Translations under genes and position numbers: made by a program
The notes under the pieces: model-generated
Database searches by the model: none
Seen by the model: only the letters and a program-made list of their open reading frames with translations
Told to the model about the DNA's origin: nothing
Assembly: GCF_002797355.1 (NCBI RefSeq)
Contig: NZ_KZ454939.1
Coordinates: 373,828-437,827 of the forward strand
Source of the DNA: Bacillus xiapuensis
Lineage (GTDB): Bacteria > Bacillota > Bacilli > Bacillales > Domibacillaceae
DNA: 64,000 nucleotides
Direction: 5' to 3'
Shown here: piece after piece, positions 44,575 through 53,798 of the stretch
How the letters are laid out: the number at the start of each line of letters is the position of its first letter
Position numbering within the stretch: position 1 is the first letter of the stretch

Positions 44575-44656
44575 CTGATGTAAGGGAGCGCAAGCCTTCC
44601 TTTTCCGGAATGGAGAGGGGAAGGTGAAAGAACATCCCCACAGTTTGAAGGTTTAT
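44575..44656 (+). repeat. Dispersed structured repeat, copy I (weak, internally deleted)
   Basis: GATGTAAG, CCGGAATGGAGAGGGGAAG, then GAAAGAAC, CCCC and a CAGTTTGAAGGTTTATTTTA tail resemble the two ends of the family with the middle missing. It is less certain than the other copies. Confidence 0.35.
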
Positions 44657-44662
44657 TTTATT

Positions 44663-45820
44663 TTACATGGCGTTTTGGATAATTTGGATGACTTCTTCTA
44701 ATTTCGGTTTTCGCGGATTGGTGAGAGCGCAAGCATCCTTCATAGCATTTTCGGCAAGGACCGGAATGTCTTCTTCTTTCGCTCCAAGCTCCTTGAAGCC
44801 GGATGGAATGTTTAAATCCTTCGCTAAGCGTTCAATAGCTTGAATCCCTTTTTCTGCTGCTTCGCGTGTGCTCAATTCGTGAACGCTTTCGCCAAGGAAT
44901 TCAGCGATCTCAGCAAAGCGATCCGTTCGCGCGATCAAATTGAATTTGCAAACATGCGGCAGAAGAATGGCGTTGCATACTCCATGAGGGTAGTTGTAAA
45001 ATCCGCCAAATTGATGAGCGATCGCGTGCACATAGCCTAAAGAAGCGTTGTTAAACGCCATACCGGCCAAGGATTGAGCGTAAACCATTTGTTCGCGGGC
45101 CTCCATATCCTGCCCGTTGGCAACAGCTCGCGGCAAGTATTTCGGTATAATTTTTATCGCTTGCATTGCCAGCGCATCCGTAATGGGGGTGGCGGCCGTC
45201 GATACATAGGCTTCGACGGCATGGGTCAGGGCATCCAAGCCAGTTGCCGCTGTTAACGCTGGAGGCATGCCTGCCATCAGCTCCGGATCGTTAATGGAGA
45301 TGGCGGGGGTTACGTGTTTATCAACGATGGCCATTTTTATTTTGCGTTTAGAATCCGTGATGATCGTAAATTTCGTTACTTCACTGCCCGTGCCCGCTGT
45401 TGTATTAATAGCCACTAGAGGCACCATAGGATTGCGGGAGACATCTACGCCTTCGTAATCGTGAATCGTGCCGCCGTTAGCCGCAACTAAGGCAATGCCT
45501 TTTCCTGCATCATGCGAGCTGCCGCCTCCAAGAGTGACAACGCTGTCGCAATTTTCAGAATTATAAACCTTTAAACCATCTGCGACGTTTTGATCGGTCG
45601 GATTAGGCTCCGCTTTCGGGAATATATGTACGTCTACGCCCGCTTCGCGAATAATGTTCGCCACCTTCTCGGAAATACCTAAGTTATGCAATCCTGCATC
45701 TGTTACTAACAAAGCTTTTTCCGCACCAAGTCCTGCCATGCGTTTTCCGGTTTCTTGAACCGATCCAGGACCAAATAAATTGACAGAAGGCATATGAAAA
45801 GCGCTTTGACCTGTGGACAT
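44663..45820 (-). CDS. Iron-containing alcohol dehydrogenase, methanol-dehydrogenase-like
   Basis: A 385-residue NAD-dependent group III alcohol dehydrogenase. Very similar stretches occur in the Bacillus methanolicus methanol dehydrogenase (ENCDSVVTLGGGSSHDAGKG, TTAGTGSEVT). The GGGS motif binds NAD. Metal ligands lie in TGLDALTHAVEAYVS and HAIAHQFGGFYNYPHG. ATG 45820 is eight bases after AGGAGG. Substrate is an alcohol or aldehyde; methanol is possible, not shown. A candidate catabolite-repression site lies upstream. Confidence 0.85.
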   Translation of the reverse strand: MSTGQSAFHMPSVNLFGPGSVQETGKRMAGLGAEKALLVTDAGLHNLGISEKVANIIREAGVDVHIFPKAEPNPTDQNVADGLKVYNSENCDSVVTLGGGSSHDAGKGIALVAANGGTIHDYEGVDVSRNPMVPLVAINTTAGTGSEVTKFTIITDSKRKIKMAIVDKHVTPAISINDPELMAGMPPALTAATGLDALTHAVEAYVSTAATPITDALAMQAIKIIPKYLPRAVANGQDMEAREQMVYAQSLAGMAFNNASLGYVHAIAHQFGGFYNYPHGVCNAILLPHVCKFNLIARTDRFAEIAEFLGESVHELSTREAAEKGIQAIERLAKDLNIPSGFKELGAKEEDIPVLAENAMKDACALTNPRKPKLEEVIQIIQNAM

Positions 45821-45904
45821 CAATCATTCCTCCTAATTTTAAATGAATGAAATAAGAAGTACTATAAAAGGAAAGCAAAGAAATGGCATGCCACTGCACG
45901 GTTT

Positions 45905-45928
45905 TGTATACGTTTTCATTCTAGTATA
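45905..45928 (-). promoter_or_regulatory. Candidate -10 and CcpA (cre) site of the alcohol dehydrogenase gene
   Basis: On the reverse strand TATACT (45923-45928) could be the -10. TGAAAACGTATACA (45905-45918) follows it near the expected start point. It fits the cre consensus at 13 of 14 positions. Binding there would block transcription when preferred sugars are present. Confidence 0.5.
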
Positions 45929-46209
45929 GAATCCAAGGAAAATCAAAGAAAAAAGAAATAATTGTTAAAATAATCTTTCTTTTTTTACAGTTTGCAGGCA
46001 GGCTTTAATTGAGAGGACGTGAGAGGCTCAAAATCATATACGACGCATTATAAACGGAACCTTACAGAGACAATTCGGCTGTTTAACAATGCTCCAGCTT
46101 ATTTCGTCCTAAAAATTCAATAAAACGACAATCAAATAATGAAAAGGCGAGTGCGTCCGTATGTTACACTTTAATAAAATACATTGGAGCGCAATCGAGG
46201 TGGGCCTAC

Positions 46210-47601
46210 ATGAGGAAAACAGTATTGGTTATTGGCGGTGGTATCACGGGATTAGCAGCGATGTATGAGCTGCAGAAGTGGAAGCAGGAAAAAAGATCGG
46301 ATGTCCGGCTTATACTTGCGGAATCAGCCGGTGAACTTGGCGGGAAAATCCGCACAGTGAAAGCCGGCAGCTTTGTCATGGAGGCTGGAGCTGATTCGAT
46401 GGTCACGCGCAAGGCGCAAGCGATGAGGTTCATTGAAGAGCTTGGTCTGAATGATGAAGTTGTGTACAATGCAACAGGCAGATCGTTTATCTATAGCGAG
46501 GGAGAGTTGAAGCCCATTCCCGCGGATGCGGTATTTGGCATTCCAGCCAGTCTGAAATCGTTAGCCGAAAGCCCGCTAATTTCGGCGGAAGGAAAAGTCG
46601 CAGCACTAAAAGATTTTTATACAAAAAATCATTCTTTTACAAAAAGTGACTCCGTTGGTTCTTTTCTTGAGCATTTTCTGGGAAAAGAGCTGGTGGAAAA
46701 GCAAATTGCACCGGTACTTTCCGGTGTGTATTCCGGGAAGCTAAGCGAACTGACGATTGCTTCCACCTTGCCGTATTTGGTGGATTATAAGGAACGGTAT
46801 GGCAGCATTATTAAAGGGTTTGAAGCCAATAAAGAGAAGTTTCTAGGAGGCGGAGAAAGAAAGTTCCTATCCTTTAAAAACGGCTTAGGTTCGCTGATCC
46901 GGGCATATGAAGAACGAATGAAACAAGTGGACATTTTGAAAAAACATACAGCAACCCGCATTAGAAGAGGGAACGGGCGTTATCAAGTAACCTTTGCCAA
47001 CCATGAAATTATCGAAGCAGACGATATTATTCTCAGCATTCCTCATACAGCAGCAGCGAAACTATTTGATGATCCCGCACTTGCTGAAGAGTTCTCTTCT
47101 TTGAAAACCAGTTCATTAATCAGCGTGTACTTAGGTTTTGATGTGCCGGATTCCTTGCTTCCGGCGGAAGGAACCGGATTTATCGCGGCTAATCAGGATG
47201 AATTATCCTGTAATGCTTGCACGTGGACAAGTCGGAAATGGGCGCATACTTCTTCAGAAGGCCGCTTGCTTGTCCGGCTGTTTTATAAAAGCAGTCATCC
47301 CTCGTATCGGCAACTGAAGGAGATGAATAAAGAAGAACTGCTGCAGGTCGCGCTTCATGATGTCAATAAAAGCTTAGGTATTACAGAAGACCCGGTTGTC
47401 AGCGAAGTGACTCATTGGACGGACAGTATGCCTAATTATATTAAAACGCATCACCAGCACGTCTCAGCATTAGAAAATGCGCTGGCTGCTTCTTATCCAG
47501 GCATTTGGCTTTCCGGCTGCTCTTATTATGGCGTGGGCGTTCCCGACTGCATTGAAAATGGCCGAAAGACGGCGCAGAAAATCATCAAATGCGCCGATTA
47601 A
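46210..47601 (+). CDS. hemY: HemY-type coproporphyrinogen/protoporphyrinogen oxidase
   Basis: A 463-residue FAD enzyme of haem synthesis. The dinucleotide-binding motif VIGGGITGLAAMYELQ is at the N-terminus, ESAGELGGKIRT follows, and the C-terminal SGCSYYGVGVPDCIENGRKTA closes the FAD site. In Firmicutes this family acts as coproporphyrinogen III oxidase (CgoX). It stands alone here rather than beside hemE and hemH. RBS GAGGTGGG precedes ATG 46210. Confidence 0.87.
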   Translation: MRKTVLVIGGGITGLAAMYELQKWKQEKRSDVRLILAESAGELGGKIRTVKAGSFVMEAGADSMVTRKAQAMRFIEELGLNDEVVYNATGRSFIYSEGELKPIPADAVFGIPASLKSLAESPLISAEGKVAALKDFYTKNHSFTKSDSVGSFLEHFLGKELVEKQIAPVLSGVYSGKLSELTIASTLPYLVDYKERYGSIIKGFEANKEKFLGGGERKFLSFKNGLGSLIRAYEERMKQVDILKKHTATRIRRGNGRYQVTFANHEIIEADDIILSIPHTAAAKLFDDPALAEEFSSLKTSSLISVYLGFDVPDSLLPAEGTGFIAANQDELSCNACTWTSRKWAHTSSEGRLLVRLFYKSSHPSYRQLKEMNKEELLQVALHDVNKSLGITEDPVVSEVTHWTDSMPNYIKTHHQHVSALENALAASYPGIWLSGCSYYGVGVPDCIENGRKTAQKIIKCAD

Positions 47602-47709
47602 ATAGTTGTCTATTGTGAATGGATGTTTAAACAGGGGAAAGATCGGGCATACTAAATAGGCAACTGTAAATTGCAATATTGTCAAATATGCTAGGAGGCA
47701 ACAAAGAAA

Positions 47710-47913
47710 ATGGAACACGGAACAGTCAAATGGTTTAACAGTGAAAAAGGATTTGGATTTATTGAACGTGAAGGCGGAGATGATGTATTCGTTCATTTCT
47801 CAGCCATCCAAGGCGAAGGATTCAAAACTTTAAACGAAGGTGAAGAAGTCACGTTTGAAGTGGAGGAAGGCCAGCGCGGCCCGCAAGCGGCAAACGTGAA
47901 TAGAGCGCAATGA
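47710..47913 (+). CDS. csp: Cold-shock protein, CspA/CspB family
   Basis: A 67-residue five-stranded nucleic-acid-binding protein with both RNP motifs (KGFGFIE and DVFVHFSAI). It acts as an RNA chaperone. It has a leader of about 100 bases after hemY, AGGAGG before ATG 47710, and its own terminator, all as expected for csp genes. Confidence 0.93.
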   Translation: MEHGTVKWFNSEKGFGFIEREGGDDVFVHFSAIQGEGFKTLNEGEEVTFEVEEGQRGPQAANVNRAQ

Positions 47914-47923
47914 CATTCGCTGA

Positions 47924-47955
47924 AACAGGCCCGGAAGCAGGGTCTGTTTTTTTTG
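47924..47955 (+). terminator. Terminator of the cold-shock gene
   Basis: AACAGGCCC pairs with GGGTCTGTT, followed by eight T. Confidence 0.85.
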
Positions 47956-48038
47956 TCTGATAAGCCAGGAGTGAAGAAAGCTCCCTCTTTCTTGCGGCCG
48001 CTTGCGTTCATGAACTTTTTCTATTGAAGCGATATCCA

Positions 48039-48827
48039 TTAGCTCAAATAGGCTTTCACAGCTTCATCCAATGAAGGTGAATAATGGGTTTGAATTGCTT
48101 GCAGCAGCAGATTGTGATCGGGAAAAGCGATTGTTTCCTCGCGGCCGTCCATCCAGCGGCGGTGCAGACGTTCTTCATTGATCGACTGCGTGCCGTCCGG
48201 CAATACATTGGCAATCAGCAGCTGCTTGTTAAATGGGGATCTTTCCTGAGTATGAATATCCCGCTTCATCCGATTTAACTCTTCCCATGGAAGGGTTTCA
48301 GGATGAAAGGCATAGCGGAGCACCCACTGATTTTCCGAGTTTAACATTTCTAAAGCGACGGATCCCTTTTCGCTGTGTAAAGTGCGCAATCTAAATGATC
48401 CGGCAGGAGAGCGAACTTCCTGTTGATCGAGCGGCACAGGAGCCAGCGCAATGCGGTTTCCCATCCCGCTGTCCGCTAAGAACAGCTGTCCATTTATTCT
48501 TAGAAGAACAATGGCATGCGTGCGGTCAATTGCCCAATCTTCCTTATTGTAAATAGTGGCGGCACTTAAAAAGACATCAAAGCCAAGCTCTTTTAACGTC
48601 AAATACAGTAAAGGATTGATCTCATAGCATAATCCCCCGCGGCCGCCGACGATCATTTTACTGATCAAGTACGCCGGTGAAATTTCCGCGTTGTTCTTTG
48701 TTAATACATCCACATTTTCAAACGGAAACCACTCGGAAAATTTTCTCATCACAAATGTTACTTTTTCAATCGAAGAGCCATCTTTCGCCCATCCGTTCAT
48801 TCTTAATCTGGATAGCAGTCTTTCCAT
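48039..48827 (-). CDS. nat: Arylamine N-acetyltransferase
   Basis: A 262-residue enzyme that transfers acetyl from acetyl-CoA to arylamines or hydrazines through a cysteine. The Cys-His-Asp triad is readable: GGRGGLCYEINPL, DRTHAIVLLRI and FLADSGMGNR. ATG 48827 follows AAAGGAGGATC; the longer frame from 48887 has no site. Monocistronic. Confidence 0.85.
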   Translation of the reverse strand: MERLLSRLRMNGWAKDGSSIEKVTFVMRKFSEWFPFENVDVLTKNNAEISPAYLISKMIVGGRGGLCYEINPLLYLTLKELGFDVFLSAATIYNKEDWAIDRTHAIVLLRINGQLFLADSGMGNRIALAPVPLDQQEVRSPAGSFRLRTLHSEKGSVALEMLNSENQWVLRYAFHPETLPWEELNRMKRDIHTQERSPFNKQLLIANVLPDGTQSINEERLHRRWMDGREETIAFPDHNLLLQAIQTHYSPSLDEAVKAYLS

Positions 48828-48890
48828 TACTAGATCCTCCTTTCTGTAAATAAAGCATATCAGCCATTTTCTCTGCCTTTGTCCCATAAG

Positions 48891-49045
48891 ACTTTCACTT
48901 CCAAAATGGAACGGGAAAGCAAAAGTCCAAGCGGCAGCTCACGGCTCCTAAATGTCCGGTTTGTTCAGGCCTGCACGATGCAGGCTGTAAAGGCGCAGAT
49001 ACGGAGGAAGAATCACCGCTGTTTGGAAGTATCCTTTATTATAAC
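48891..49045 (+). repeat. Dispersed structured repeat, copy D
   Basis: CATAAGACT, CCAAAATGGAACGGG and AAAAGTCCAAGCGG form the 5' part. The core CCTGCACGATGCAGG (48970-48984) is identical to copy A, then TGTAAAGGCG. The 3' hairpin is shortened to CACCGCTGTTTGGAAG. It lies between divergent genes. Confidence 0.7.
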
Positions 49046-49176
49046 AAAGGATGACGGTCAGGTGGGCATTCTGATCCTTACTATCAAAAAGCAAGAATGT
49101 GTGCAGGTGATTTCTATTAAAAGTTTAGCAATATAAAAAATGGGAGTAAAAGACTAGTCATTTTTCCTCTTTTTAC

Positions 49177-49203
49177 AATATTCCGAATATTTTAAACTAT
49201 AAT
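49177..49203 (+). promoter_or_regulatory. CodY-like palindrome and -10 of the aminopeptidase gene
   Basis: AATATTCCGAATATT (49177-49191) is a perfect palindrome around one base. It matches the CodY consensus AATTTTCWGAAAATT at 12 of 15 positions. TATAAT follows at 49198-49203. Nutritional repression of a secreted peptidase would make sense. Confidence 0.5.
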
Positions 49204-49240
49204 TGCGTAACTGCTAATCTATAAATCTGGGAGGTAAAAA

Positions 49241-50641
49241 ATGAAAAAACCAGTATTAAAGCTTGCGTTGGTCACCGCCATTTCTTTCGGGGCCTTTGGG
49301 TCGCATCCGGCTTTTGCGGAACCTGTCAATCCTGTTAAAGCTTCGCAGTCCATCCCAGCTTTCGATCACAAGATTATCCAGCAAGTGAATTCGGAAAATA
49401 TTTATCGCATGATTGAGCATTTATCTAAAGAACCAAGAGTTGCCGGCACAGAAACGGAAGACAAAGCGGTGGAATATATTAAAAAGCAATTTGAATCATA
49501 CGGCTATCAGCCAGAGATTCAAGAATTTACGTTTACCGGTTACAAGCCGCCGAGCTCCATCCGTCTTTCGGTGGACGGCAGTGATAAAGAATGGCACCCG
49601 GAAACCTTTACTTTCTCTGTCAGCGGAAAAGTGACTGGCGAGCTGGTGGATGCCGGTAAGGGAAAAAAAGAGGATTTTCAAAACATAAACGCAAACGGCA
49701 AGATTGCTCTTATTCAGCGCGGAGAGATCAGCTTTGCTGAAAAAATCGTGCACGCCGCTGAGCATGGTGCAGCGGGCGTGATTATTTACAACAGTGAGGA
49801 TGGAGCGCTTAATGGAACATTGGGAGAAGCGAATGACCGGTACGTACCCGCCGTCTCCTTAACGAAAGAGGAAGGAGAGGAACTGGCCGCTAAGCTGCAG
49901 GCAGGACAAGCTGTCACCGTTTCATTGGAGATTACGGGAGCAAAGGTAGAAGAGAACGTATCCCACAATGTGATCGCTTCAAAAAAGCCGACGAACAAAA
50001 GGAAAGCAACGAATCATATAATAGTCGTAGGAGCTCACCACGATTCAGTTGAAAAAGCGCCGGGCGCCAATGATGATGCTTCCGGAACGGCTATGACGCT
50101 GGAATTGGCCCGCGTGCTGAAAGATATGCCGACGGATACGGAAATCCGCTTTGTCACCTTTGGTGCCGAGGAAGTAGGCCTGCTTGGGTCAAGACATTAT
50201 GTTGCGAACTTACCGGAAGATGAATTGAGCCGCGTTACCGCCAATTTTAATTTAGACATGGTAGGAAGCCGGGATGCCGGAGATTTAGTGATGATGACAC
50301 TGGATGGCACCTCTAATCTAGTTACGGATCTTGCCCAGGCGGCAAGCCTTCGTTTAAATGGAGAGCCGACGCCTTATGCTCAGGGCGGCAGAAGCGATCA
50401 CGTGCCATTTGCGGAAGCGGGAATCCCTGCTGCTTTATTTATTCATGAACCATTGGAGCCTTGGTATCATACACCGGAGGATACAATTGATAAAATAAGT
50501 AAAGAAAAGCTTCAAGATGTGGCTGAAATTGTCGGATCAGCTGTTTATGATGCTGCTCGCTTTGACCATAAGGGCACAAAGCTTAACAAAGGAAAGAAGG
50601 CAAAAGCTCCGCATTTATATCATAAACAAAATATAAAATAA
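49241..50641 (+). CDS. Secreted M28 aminopeptidase with PA domain (YwaD-like)
   Basis: A 466-residue exported zinc aminopeptidase. It has a signal peptide to about residue 27 (GSHPAFAEP) and a protease-associated domain at about 130-235. The M28 core has metal motifs GAHHDSVEKAPGANDDASG, FGAEEVGLLGSRHY, NLDMVGSRDAG and DHVPFAEAGIPAALF, with YHTPEDTIDKI at the end. It is expected to trim amino acids from peptides outside the cell. The basic C-terminus (HKGTKLNKGKKAKAPHLYHK) may hold it to the wall. Confidence 0.87.
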   Translation: MKKPVLKLALVTAISFGAFGSHPAFAEPVNPVKASQSIPAFDHKIIQQVNSENIYRMIEHLSKEPRVAGTETEDKAVEYIKKQFESYGYQPEIQEFTFTGYKPPSSIRLSVDGSDKEWHPETFTFSVSGKVTGELVDAGKGKKEDFQNINANGKIALIQRGEISFAEKIVHAAEHGAAGVIIYNSEDGALNGTLGEANDRYVPAVSLTKEEGEELAAKLQAGQAVTVSLEITGAKVEENVSHNVIASKKPTNKRKATNHIIVVGAHHDSVEKAPGANDDASGTAMTLELARVLKDMPTDTEIRFVTFGAEEVGLLGSRHYVANLPEDELSRVTANFNLDMVGSRDAGDLVMMTLDGTSNLVTDLAQAASLRLNGEPTPYAQGGRSDHVPFAEAGIPAALFIHEPLEPWYHTPEDTIDKISKEKLQDVAEIVGSAVYDAARFDHKGTKLNKGKKAKAPHLYHKQNIK

Positions 50642-50658
50642 AGATTCCTCACTGTTTC

Positions 50659-50744
50659 TTCCAGCAGTCCGCTGCTGGAAGATTTTTTATGAAATAAAAA
50701 GCAGCTGTTATCAGCATAATCTTTAGATAACAGCTGCTTTTAGG
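50659..50744. terminator. Two adjacent hairpins between convergent genes
   Basis: TCTTCCAGCAG/CTGCTGGAAGA with six T (50661-50686) serves the aminopeptidase. AAAAGCAGCTGTTATC/GATAACAGCTGCTTTT (50697-50743) can serve both directions. Confidence 0.85.
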
Positions 50745-50747
50745 ATG

Positions 50748-51179
50748 TCAGGATTGATCTGTGCGGGGTTCGTCCATTATGCGCAGCAGCTGACCGATGT
50801 CTTTATTGAAATAAAAGAAATACGCTTTGTTTTCGTCGTCAAACACTAATAAAGCCGGAGGTTCATGTTTGCCGATGATAATAATTACCTCATTGATAAC
50901 GGCGTCGATCCATTGATTTTGAACAGGAACAGCTGGTTCAAGAGGCACTTTAATCATCCGGCCTTCTTTTGGAATAGGTGAAAGCTTAGGGGATAGCCCT
51001 GTAATGGTCTGCAAATAGCTCTCTGCTTCCTTTTGAATAGCGGGAGTAACGGGAATTGTTTTCGTTACATGATCCAGCCGGATATCAAACACTTCCGCAA
51101 GCTGGCCTTTCTGCGCAGCTGCGGGCTGCCAAGCGAAAAGAAGGAAGAGAAGCAAACCAGTACTGATTATTTTTTTCAT
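50748..51179 (-). CDS. Secreted protein of unknown function
   Basis: A 143-residue protein with a clear signal peptide (MKKIISTGLLLFLLFAWQPA, cleavage near AAAQ) and a mature domain of about 120 residues with no metal or cysteine motif. VDENKAYFFYFNK-like hydrophobic strands at the end suggest a small alpha/beta fold. No family is recognised. It has AGGTGGTGC before the start. Confidence 0.55.
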   Translation of the reverse strand: MKKIISTGLLLFLLFAWQPAAAQKGQLAEVFDIRLDHVTKTIPVTPAIQKEAESYLQTITGLSPKLSPIPKEGRMIKVPLEPAVPVQNQWIDAVINEVIIIIGKHEPPALLVFDDENKAYFFYFNKDIGQLLRIMDEPRTDQS

Positions 51180-51600
51180 TCAGCACCACCTCATTAGTAG
51201 TATGGCCCAGTAAGCGTCTGGCACTCCTAAGAATTTCGCTAATATTTAACTGAAAACAGGAAACAATAAAGGAAAGGCTCACTGATCATCTTTTATTTAA
51301 AAGGAGCGATTTCTGAAGGCTGAGGAGTTTTTTGATTACGCGAGGCATTCTTTCGTTTCCTTCAGTCCTTATGTCGGTGGCGATGGTGTTCACTGGAATA
51401 AGGGGAGCAGTGCTTGTCTCATTGTTTCCGGCCTTTCATCCTGATTCCTCGCTATACTTATCACTTCAAGGAAGTGGCAGACTGATTTTTAAGGCAAATA
51501 TAATTGGTTGAATCCTCCGCGTAGGGAGGATTAAAAATTATTTCCCCAAAAACTAAAACAGCCCTTGAGCTCACTCGGCAGGTCCATGAGGGGCTTTTTT
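51180..51600. other. Intergenic stretch with a doubtful small frame and a hairpin
   Basis: A 59-codon frame starting at TTG 51332 (ending 51511) follows GAGGAG at very short spacing and has no recognisable features. A small hairpin (CCTCC/GGGAGG, 51515-51530) and a terminator-like stem (AGCCC...GGGGCT then T-run, 51560-51601) follow. I would not call a gene here. Confidence 0.35.
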
Positions 51601-51724
51601 TTCTGTTTAGAAAAATCCCTGTATATTCAGGGGAGGAAATAGTGAAAATCAAACAGTACAGAAGAAAAGCTTCTATTGTTCGATGAAATGTCACAAAAAA
51701 ACCCGATTTTTGTCGGATTACTGC

Positions 51725-51752
51725 TAAACAAAGCTATCAATTATACCGATAA
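51725..51752 (+). promoter_or_regulatory. Sigma-D-like (motility) promoter of the chemoreceptor
   Basis: TAAA at 51725-51728 and ACCGATAA at 51745-51752 have a 16-bp spacer. The sigma-D consensus is TAAA, 14-16 bp, GCCGATAT. The gene downstream encodes a chemoreceptor, a typical sigma-D target. Confidence 0.65.
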
Positions 51753-51809
51753 AATCGTGTAACCTATTAAACCTTTGCATTACTTAATAAAAAGATGGAG
51801 GAGGTCTTT

Positions 51810-53522
51810 ATGAGCATATTACGGAATTTGAAAATTTCAAGAAAACTGCAAGTGCTGGTGGTGATTAGCGCCTTGGCATTAATGATCCTTGGCTTGGTGG
51901 GGTACTTGAATATTAAATCCATGGCAGAGAGGTCGGAAGATATATATGAGAATCAACTGAAACCGAGTGTTGAACTCGCCACTATATTGGAAGCTAACCG
52001 CAAGGTGGATGCCTATTTATTGGAGTTTATGATGACAAAAGATCCGCAGCGGAATCAGGAGCTGACAGAAGGCGTACAAAATACGACCAATGAAGTCGAT
52101 CAAGCCATTAAGCGCTACGAACAAGCACATTTGACATCGAAAGAAAAAGAATTACTCAACTCCTACAAAAATCTTATAGTGGATTTTCGGGAAGCAAGAT
52201 TTAAAGTGGTCGACCTAGCAAAACAAAATAAAAATGCGGAAGCCTATGCTATTTATAGTGAAGAAGTAGCTGAAAAAAGAAATGAAATTAACGGATTATT
52301 AGATGAAATGCAAGCTTTAAATAAACAGCTAGCTCTGGACATCAACGAGGAAAATAAAGCGGCGCTGGCGCGATCGACATTCATGATGATTATTTTTCTC
52401 CTTGTTTCATTGGGTTTATTGATTTTCATCGGCATTCTCATTTCCAGAAGTATTGTCAGACCAGTCTCTGAAATTAGACAGTTATTAGCGGAAGCAGAGG
52501 AAGGAGATTTCACGGTTAAAGGGGATTATGAATCAGCTGATGAAATTGGTCAGCTGACGGCTTCATTTAACAAGATGATTACAACCCTTCGCGGAATTGT
52601 CAGCAAGGTGAGCGATACTTCTCAGCAAGTCGCCGCTTCTTCAGAGGAGCTCAGTGCAAGTGCGGAACAGAGCAGCGGGGCAAGTGAGCATATATCCACA
52701 GCTGTCCAAGAATTAGCCGGAGGGGCTGATCATCTAGTTCGGGATGTGGATCAAAGCGCCCAAGTAGTAACGGAAATGAATCGCTATGCACAGCAAATTG
52801 CCGCCAATGCAAACGATGCCTCGAAAGCTGTGGAACAAACATCTAGCATGTCCATAGCCGGTGAGCGGGTCATTCAAAAAGCCACAGAGCAAATGGGTTC
52901 TATTAATGACAAAGTGACAGGGCTTTCCAATGCAGTAGTAGGATTAAATGAGCGATCCAGTGAAATTGGAGAAATTAATAAAGTGATTACAGATATTGCC
53001 GCACAGACGAATTTATTGGCGTTAAATGCTGCCATTGAAGCGGCTCGAGCAGGAGAGCAAGGACGCGGATTCTCAGTTGTAGCCGATGAAGTCAGAAAGC
53101 TGGCCGAGCAGTCCGCCAATTCGGCTGAACAAATTAGCAGCCTCATCGCCATTATACAAAACGATAACCAGAAGGCGCTGGAATCAATGAAAATCACAGC
53201 AGCTGAAGTCACCGAAGGGCTGCAAGTGGTTCAGCAAGCAGGCCATTCCTTTAAGCAAATTAAAGATTCAGTCAGTGAAGTGGTCGGACGAATTCAAGAC
53301 ATTGCCCGTATGGTGAAACAATTGTCTGAAGGAACAAAGCGAGTTAATCAATCGATTGAAACGGTCAACGGGGTCGCGGAAACTGCCGCTGCCAATACGC
53401 AAAATATTTCTGCGGCAACGGAAGAACAGCTGGCTTCAATGGAAGAGATCTCCGCATCGTCTTCCGCTTTAGCGAAGATGGCAGAAGAACTGCAAGCGTT
53501 AATTGTTCGATTTAAAGTTTAA
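51810..53522 (+). CDS. Methyl-accepting chemotaxis protein with 4-helix-bundle sensor
   Basis: A 570-residue membrane chemoreceptor. Two membrane segments (about 15-35 and 190-212) bracket a helical sensor of the 4HB type. A HAMP domain ([19 protein letters not shown]) follows, then a long signalling coil with the conserved hairpin tip [29 protein letters not shown]-type sequence. The tip binds CheA and CheW. Ligand is unknown. ATG 51810 follows GGAGGAGG. Confidence 0.9.
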   Translation: MSILRNLKISRKLQVLVVISALALMILGLVGYLNIKSMAERSEDIYENQLKPSVELATILEANRKVDAYLLEFMMTKDPQRNQELTEGVQNTTNEVDQAIKRYEQAHLTSKEKELLNSYKNLIVDFREARFKVVDLAKQNKNAEAYAIYSEEVAEKRNEINGLLDEMQALNKQLALDINEENKAALARSTFMMIIFLLVSLGLLIFIGILISRSIVRPVSEIRQLLAEAEEGDFTVKGDYESADEIGQLTASFNKMITTLRGIVSKVSDTSQQVAASSEELSASAEQSSGASEHISTAVQELAGGADHLVRDVDQSAQVVTEMNRYAQQIAANANDASKAVEQTSSMSIAGERVIQKATEQMGSINDKVTGLSNAVVGLNERSSEIGEINKVITDIAAQTNLLALNAAIEAARAGEQGRGFSVVADEVRKLAEQSANSAEQISSLIAIIQNDNQKALESMKITAAEVTEGLQVVQQAGHSFKQIKDSVSEVVGRIQDIARMVKQLSEGTKRVNQSIETVNGVAETAAANTQNISAATEEQLASMEEISASSSALAKMAEELQALIVRFKV

Positions 53523-53559
53523 AAAAAGGAAGTATGCAGCTTTATGAACAAGGCCCCGA

Positions 53560-53712
53560 ATGGTCGATTCTCGATGGAGAGGACCTAATCGGGAGGTGTT
53601 CATAAAAGATCATCCGCATTATTTAAAAAGACAGGGAATCGCTCCCCGTCACAGCTTTCAAGATTTCATTGCCAAAATCGAGGGCCGATATGTGGAACCC
53701 CGAAAAAATTGA
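53560..53712 (+). CDS. Small basic protein, hypothetical
   Basis: A 50-codon frame (MVDSRWRGPNREVFIKDHPH...) with AAGG six bases upstream and a terminator after it. It is rich in Arg, His and Lys. A 23-codon frame overlaps its start (ATG 53534 after AAAAGGAAGT). Which of these is translated is unclear. The family is not recognised. Confidence 0.4.
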   Translation: MVDSRWRGPNREVFIKDHPHYLKRQGIAPRHSFQDFIAKIEGRYVEPRKN

Positions 53713-53738
53713 ACATCCTAACAAATGGTCGTGATAGA

Positions 53739-53780
53739 AGAGGTGGACAAGCCGGTGAGGTTTTGTTCACCTCTCTTTTT
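53739..53780. terminator. Terminator between convergent genes
   Basis: AGAGGTGGACAAG pairs with TTGTTCACCTCT and is followed by CTTTTT. Confidence 0.8.
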
Positions 53781-53798
53781 CTTTCTCAATCAGGCCCT

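Noticed and set aside
51332-51511. A 59-codon TTG frame
   Set aside because: Spacing to GAGGAG is too short and the sequence has no recognisable features.
51515-51601. A cyclic-di-GMP or other riboswitch before the chemoreceptor gene
   Set aside because: None of the conserved blocks of known classes is present; only simple hairpins are seen.
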